Notes under the pieces: model-generated
The model's database searches: none
The model's input: the letters and a program-made list of their open reading frames with translations, nothing else
Told to the model about the DNA's origin: nothing
Position numbers and translations under genes: made by a program
Source: Thiofilum sp.
Lineage (GTDB): Bacteria > Pseudomonadota > Gammaproteobacteria > Thiotrichales > Thiotrichaceae
Assembly (NCBI RefSeq): GCF_016711335.1
Contig: NZ_JADJTF010000001.1
Location: 3,720,001-3,784,000, forward strand
Direction: 5' to 3'
Length of the DNA: 64,000 bases
In this document: positions 61,006 through 64,000 of the stretch, piece by piece
Numbering within the stretch: the stretch's first letter is position 1
Layout of the letters: each line of letters begins with the position of its first letter

Positions 61006-62275
61006 CTCTGTACACGACAATTCGCTTAACTCATTGAATCTTTTTCAAAAGAAAATCGCCTGAGTTTCATCCGTCCATCCTCGATCGCCATGAATTGTGG
61101 TGGACAAAGGAACAGAAGCAGCAGCCTAAGCCTATCCACTTTTTCCCGTACCCTTCCATTCAATAAATCGGTCAAGTAGTCCAAGCCGTAACGGAAGACA
61201 CTTTGCTCTTTGCGTCCATGTTTTTTCGTCTTCAAAGGCTTGACGGCTTTTTCCTTCCATTCGCCGACTTTGTGCGCCCAACAGAAGCCAATGGCAAGCA
61301 ACGCCATCATCTTTTTGATGCGAGGGGTTTGGTGAAGTGAGTGGCTTCCATGTGAAAACCACGCCCTTTCAAGCATTGGAACAGGTTTTCAATTTCCCAA
61401 CGTAGCCGATAAGTGCCAATGGGATCAGCCGTGTAGTGGTTGCTGGCGATAATCAACAACTCACCACTGGGCAGCTTTGAGCCACTGAGCCAAACCCATT
61501 CCCCGCTAACGTCGCGACGGTGACGGAGAACGCGCCGTTTACCCGGCTTGAGGTTGGCAAACAGCGAGCGGACATGCGCCTCTTTTTTGTGTTTGTCGGT
61601 CATCAACTGATTACCCTTGATACGAATCAAGTAGGGAATCTCTTTGGAAGACAACCACTTCCACCATTGACCACCAATAAACTCACGGTCAGCCAACACA
61701 CCCAAGATGTTGTTGCGCCCGAATTGGCTGATAAATCGTTGCAGCAGGGCAATACGTTCACGTTGGTTAGAATTACCGCGTTTGTTCAACACCATCCAGT
61801 AAACGGGGATAGCCGCACCTTGGTAAACAACCGCCAAAGTCAGGAGATTGAGGTTGGATTTGCCCCATTTCCAGTTGGTTCTGTCGAGTGTGAGGTAGTA
61901 TTGTTGACCACTAAAGGCGAACATTCCCATAAGAAAATGGGCAATGTCATTGTAATTAAAGAACACTTGGCTAAAAAAGCGTTGCATCCGTCGATAGCGG
62001 GAACCAATGTCGGTGTCAGAATCTATGTGTACCGCCAACAACGCCAAATTCATTTGTCGCGCACTCAGCAAAGTATGCAGCATTCCCACAAAACAATCCA
62101 AACGGGGCTTGCCCCAACTCAAGTGGGCTTTTAAACTGTCACGTAGTCCATCGCTCAGATCCATTTTGCTCTCCTGTGTGGTAACTAGAGAGTAAAACAT
62201 AGGAGCGGTGGACTTTCACCATCTCCATGACAAACATGCTAAATCAATAAGTTAGTGGTTTTGTCGTGTACAGAG
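61006..62275 (-). mobile_element. IS4-group insertion sequence upstream of xdhB
   Basis: A 1,270-bp element with perfect 15-bp inverted ends (CTCTGTACACGACAA / TTGTCGTGTACAGAG) and an exact 9-bp target duplication CTATATTCG. It carries a transposase gene on the minus strand with one frameshift. It landed in the gap between xdhB and the SMR gene without breaking a recognisable gene. Unrelated to the element at 37349 by its ends. Confidence 0.92.
61026..62200 (-). pseudogene. IS4-group transposase, frameshifted
   Basis: Two overlapping frames together give a full DDE transposase. The 5' frame (62200-61307) holds the first Asp (YLTLDRTNWKWG), second Asp (VLADREFIGG) and the YREK block YRLRWEIENLFQCLK, then stops after THFTKP. 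The other frame (from about 61330 to 61026) continues PRIKKMMALLAIGFCWAHK. A one-base loss or -1 shift near the CCCC run at about 61328 explains it. No convincing slippery heptamer, so probably inactive. Confidence 0.78.
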
Positions 62276-62284
62276 CTATATTCG
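62276..62284. repeat. 9-bp target-site duplication, right copy
   Basis: CTATATTCG directly after the right end of the IS. Confidence 0.88.
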
Positions 62285-62338
62285 TTTAAGCGTTAATTCA
62301 CTACTATAGTCAGCATTACACTCTAAGATAGAGAGATC

Positions 62339-62668
62339 ATGTCTTATTTTTATTTAGCACTAGCGATTGTGGCAGAAGTTATTGCCACTAGCTCCCTTAA
62401 GGCTACTGAAGAGTTTACCAAACCGCTACCTACCGTACTGATGGTAGTAGGCTATATGTTAGCGTTTTATTTTATGACCTTAGCTATGCGCACTATTCCT
62501 TTAGGGGTGACTTATGCGATTTGGTCAGGTTTGGGCATTGTATTGATTAGCACGGTGGGAGTTTTCTTATATAACGAAAAATTGGACTTGCCTGCTTTAA
62601 TAGGTATGGGTTTGATTATTGCCGGTGTCGTGGTAATGAAACTATTTTCTAAAACGTTAAATACCTAA
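62339..62668 (+). CDS. EmrE-type small multidrug resistance transporter
   Basis: A 109-residue, four-helix SMR protein with the proton/substrate Glu in AIVAEVIATSSLK (residue 13) and the dimer motif YAIWSGLGIVLIS. Similar to EmrE and Qac pumps rather than SugE. Its TAA stop lies at the left border of repeat copy 4. Confidence 0.87.
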   Translation: MSYFYLALAIVAEVIATSSLKATEEFTKPLPTVLMVVGYMLAFYFMTLAMRTIPLGVTYAIWSGLGIVLISTVGVFLYNEKLDLPALIGMGLIIAGVVVMKLFSKTLNT

Positions 62669-62795
62669 GTATCCAGCTAAAAGTAATCGCGTATTTCTGG
62701 AGCAGTCTTGGCGGCAAGGATGCCGCCTTGAAGCGTACAGGGATATATTTACAGCGCCTGCGGAAGGAATACTCGATAACTTTTGAATGACTACT
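62667..62795 (+). repeat. interspersed repeat copy 4 (MITE-like)
   Basis: A 129-bp copy, sense on the plus strand. Left end AAGTATCCAGCT..AAAGTAATCG, right end ..CTCGATAACTTTTGAATGACTACT; the internal hairpin GGCGGC-AAGGAT-GCCGCC is perfect. It starts inside the stop codon of the SMR gene and fills most of the gap to the next gene. Confidence 0.87.
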
Positions 62796-62891
62796 GATTA
62801 AATGCTTAAAATTAGAGGGTATTGTCCCATTTGGGTTATGCTGGGAGGCTTAGAGCCATTAATTTTTGCCTTCAACCACTAGGAGCTTGTG

Positions 62892-63326
62892 ATGACCCAC
62901 CCTATTGTAAAACGCTATTCCAATGGTGAAATGACTGTCATCTGGCAACCTGATAAATGTATTCACTCACAAAAATGCTTTCACGGATTGCCGGATGTGT
63001 TTAATCCTCAACAACGCCCGTGGGTGAATATTACGGGTGCAGATACCGCTGCTATTAAAGCTCAAGTGGAGGCTTGCCCGTCCGGTGCTTTATCTTATCA
63101 ACTAGGAGATGCTGCTATGAATACTGTTACTGCCCCTGTGAATAGTGCAACAACTGTACAAGTGATGCCCAATGGTCCTTTGATTGTGCAAGGTACGATT
63201 ACGGTCAAGCTAGCGGATGGCACTGAAACCTTGAAAGAACAACGTTGTGCCCTATGTCGCTGTGGTGCATCGAATAATAAACCGTACTGCGATGGGTCAC
63301 ATGCCAAGGCGGGGTTCGTAGGATAA
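62892..63326 (+). CDS. fused YjdI-like [4Fe-4S] and CDGSH iron-sulfur protein
   Basis: A 144-residue protein with two iron-sulfur modules. Residues 5-65 match the YjdI mono-cluster domain (DKCIHSQKCFHGLPDVF..VEACPSGAL). Residues 95-142 form a CDGSH domain (CRCGASNNKPYCDGSH). ATG 62892 follows AGGAG by 6 bases. Probably a small redox or cluster-transfer protein; partner unknown. Confidence 0.84.
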   Translation: MTHPIVKRYSNGEMTVIWQPDKCIHSQKCFHGLPDVFNPQQRPWVNITGADTAAIKAQVEACPSGALSYQLGDAAMNTVTAPVNSATTVQVMPNGPLIVQGTITVKLADGTETLKEQRCALCRCGASNNKPYCDGSHAKAGFVG

Positions 63327-63398
63327 CCACTAGGCTATGCATAGAGTAGCACTGACATAACTGTTAAACTGACACCTATCTTAGACCGAGGTAGGTGT

Positions 63399-64000
63399 AT
63401 GGCACATAAGGATATTGTTAGCAAACAAGCACTCAGCCATTTGGCGGGTGATATTGCTAATTTGTTACTCAACTTAGATGTGGATATTAACTCTGTAGAG
63501 TTATTAGATACTGAGCAACAACGAGTCGAGTTACGCCGTGCAGATTTGGTGGCAAGGATGCAAAAACGCGCCAGCCAAGAGTCCTTTATTCTGCATGTCG
63601 AAATTCAAAACAGTAATCAAGCAAATATGGCGGGGCGCATGTTGCGCTATTTTTCGGATATTCATCTGCAATATCCGCAAGAACCGATTCACCAGCATTT
63701 AGTCTATATCGGTAAAAAACCCTTTGGCATGCCAACCGAAATTGTACAACCGCAATTTACCTATCGTTATTCCGTGTTGGATATGCACACCGTTGATTGC
63801 AGTTTACTATTGGCACGAGATACGCCGGATGCGCTGGTATTAGCGATTTTGTGTGACTTCAAGCAGCGTCCGGTGCAAGATGTGGTGAATTATATTGTCG
63901 GCCGCCTTAAAGCGCTGACGGGCGATGATGAAAGCCGTTTTCGGAATTATTTTGAGATGCTAGAAACGCTAGCGGATAATCGTGATCTTCAACCTCAACT
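63399..64000 (+). CDS. Rpn/PD-(D/E)xK-type nuclease-like protein, partial
   Basis: The first 200 codons of a gene that leaves the window on the right. HVEIQNSNQANMAGRMLRYF is the conserved E-x-Q core of the Rpn/putative transposase (PD-(D/E)xK) family, preceded by ELRRADLVARM. GAGG lies 8 bases before the ATG. Such genes are often multicopy in filamentous sulfur bacteria and cyanobacteria. The C-terminal part is not visible. Confidence 0.7.
   Translation, partial: MAHKDIVSKQALSHLAGDIANLLLNLDVDINSVELLDTEQQRVELRRADLVARMQKRASQESFILHVEIQNSNQANMAGRMLRYFSDIHLQYPQEPIHQHLVYIGKKPFGMPTEIVQPQFTYRYSVLDMHTVDCSLLLARDTPDALVLAILCDFKQRPVQDVVNYIVGRLKALTGDDESRFRNYFEMLETLADNRDLQPQ

Noticed and set aside
61310..61340. 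Programmed -1 frameshift signal in the IS transposase
   Set aside because: The local sequence around the CCCC run does not form an X-XXY-YYZ heptamer in the right frame, and no clear stimulatory stem follows; kept as an open question in the findings.
61520..62134. 204-codon plus-strand frame antisense to the IS transposase
   Set aside because: It mirrors the transposase gene, has no family-like motifs and no ribosome site; a by-product of the opposite strand's codons.
1..64000. CRISPR array, tRNA or rRNA genes
   Set aside because: I saw no regularly spaced repeats, no tRNA cloverleaf and no rRNA-like sequence by eye. A tRNAscan/minced run would settle it.

Overview
The window looks like chromosomal DNA of a mid-GC (roughly 45%) gammaproteobacterium. 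The minCDE, mfd, cmoAB, carAB-greA, glcDEF, ynbABC-like and tesA/ybbA/ybbP groupings are all gammaproteobacterial. The mix of bufferin genes, glycolate oxidase, many toxin-antitoxin pieces and IS4-group elements would fit a Thiothrix-like sulfur bacterium, but that placement is inference; no rRNA or tRNA gene was seen.

Layout. 1-5.9 kb: the tRNA-modifying cmoB(partial)-cmoA pair, a YciK-like reductase, then a divergent phospholipid operon (ynbA, ynbB, a PlsC-type acyltransferase, ynbC). 6-10.7 kb: a di-haem cytochrome c and a tightly overlapped operon of a HAD phosphatase, RmuC nuclease, a MotA/ZorA-like channel and a MotB/ZorB-like partner. 10.8-18.5 kb: a TlpA-like protein, minC-[repeat]-minD-minE, a Sel1 repeat protein and mfd. 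18.5-20.9 kb: a small worn defence-type patch (RelE/NadS pair, tail of a type IIG restriction enzyme, an AlbA/Schlafen-like ATPase). 20.9-35.2 kb: glcDEF, crcB, an SLC13 permease, a periplasmic Deg-type protease, a Kef-type K+/H+ antiporter with its oxidoreductase, and ybbP-ybbA divergent from tesA.

35.4-41.4 kb is the main accessory island. It holds a bacterial ubiquitin-like conjugation locus: a three-domain multi-ubiquitin gene, an E1/ThiF protein and a zinc-type DUF6527 protein. The multi-ubiquitin gene is cut by a 1,395-bp IS4-group element with a 9-bp target duplication; removing the element and one duplication restores the frame exactly. A 57-residue ORF, an XRE repressor and an ImmA/IrrE metalloprotease lie beside it, followed by an antitoxin with a beheaded DUF3368 toxin.

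41.3-45.4 kb is a bufferin (copper-type RiPP) locus, bufA-doxX-bufB-bufC, divergent from an ECF sigma/anti-sigma pair. Both transcription units carry the same promoter-like motif, TGCATCC-N16-CGTAT. 45.5-51 kb: a rhodanese protein, a PEP-utilising-type protein, two unknowns and a YjjJ-type HipA kinase. 51-56 kb: carA-carB-greA. 56-64 kb: MarR, LysE, xdhB-xdhC without xdhA, a frameshifted IS4-group element, an SMR pump, a YjdI-CDGSH fusion and a partial Rpn-type nuclease.

A ~129-bp interspersed repeat with imperfect terminal inverted repeats and an internal hairpin occurs four times, twice inside operons (min and buf). The strongest candidates for something new are the RmuC-motor operon, the interrupted ubiquitin-like locus and this repeat family.
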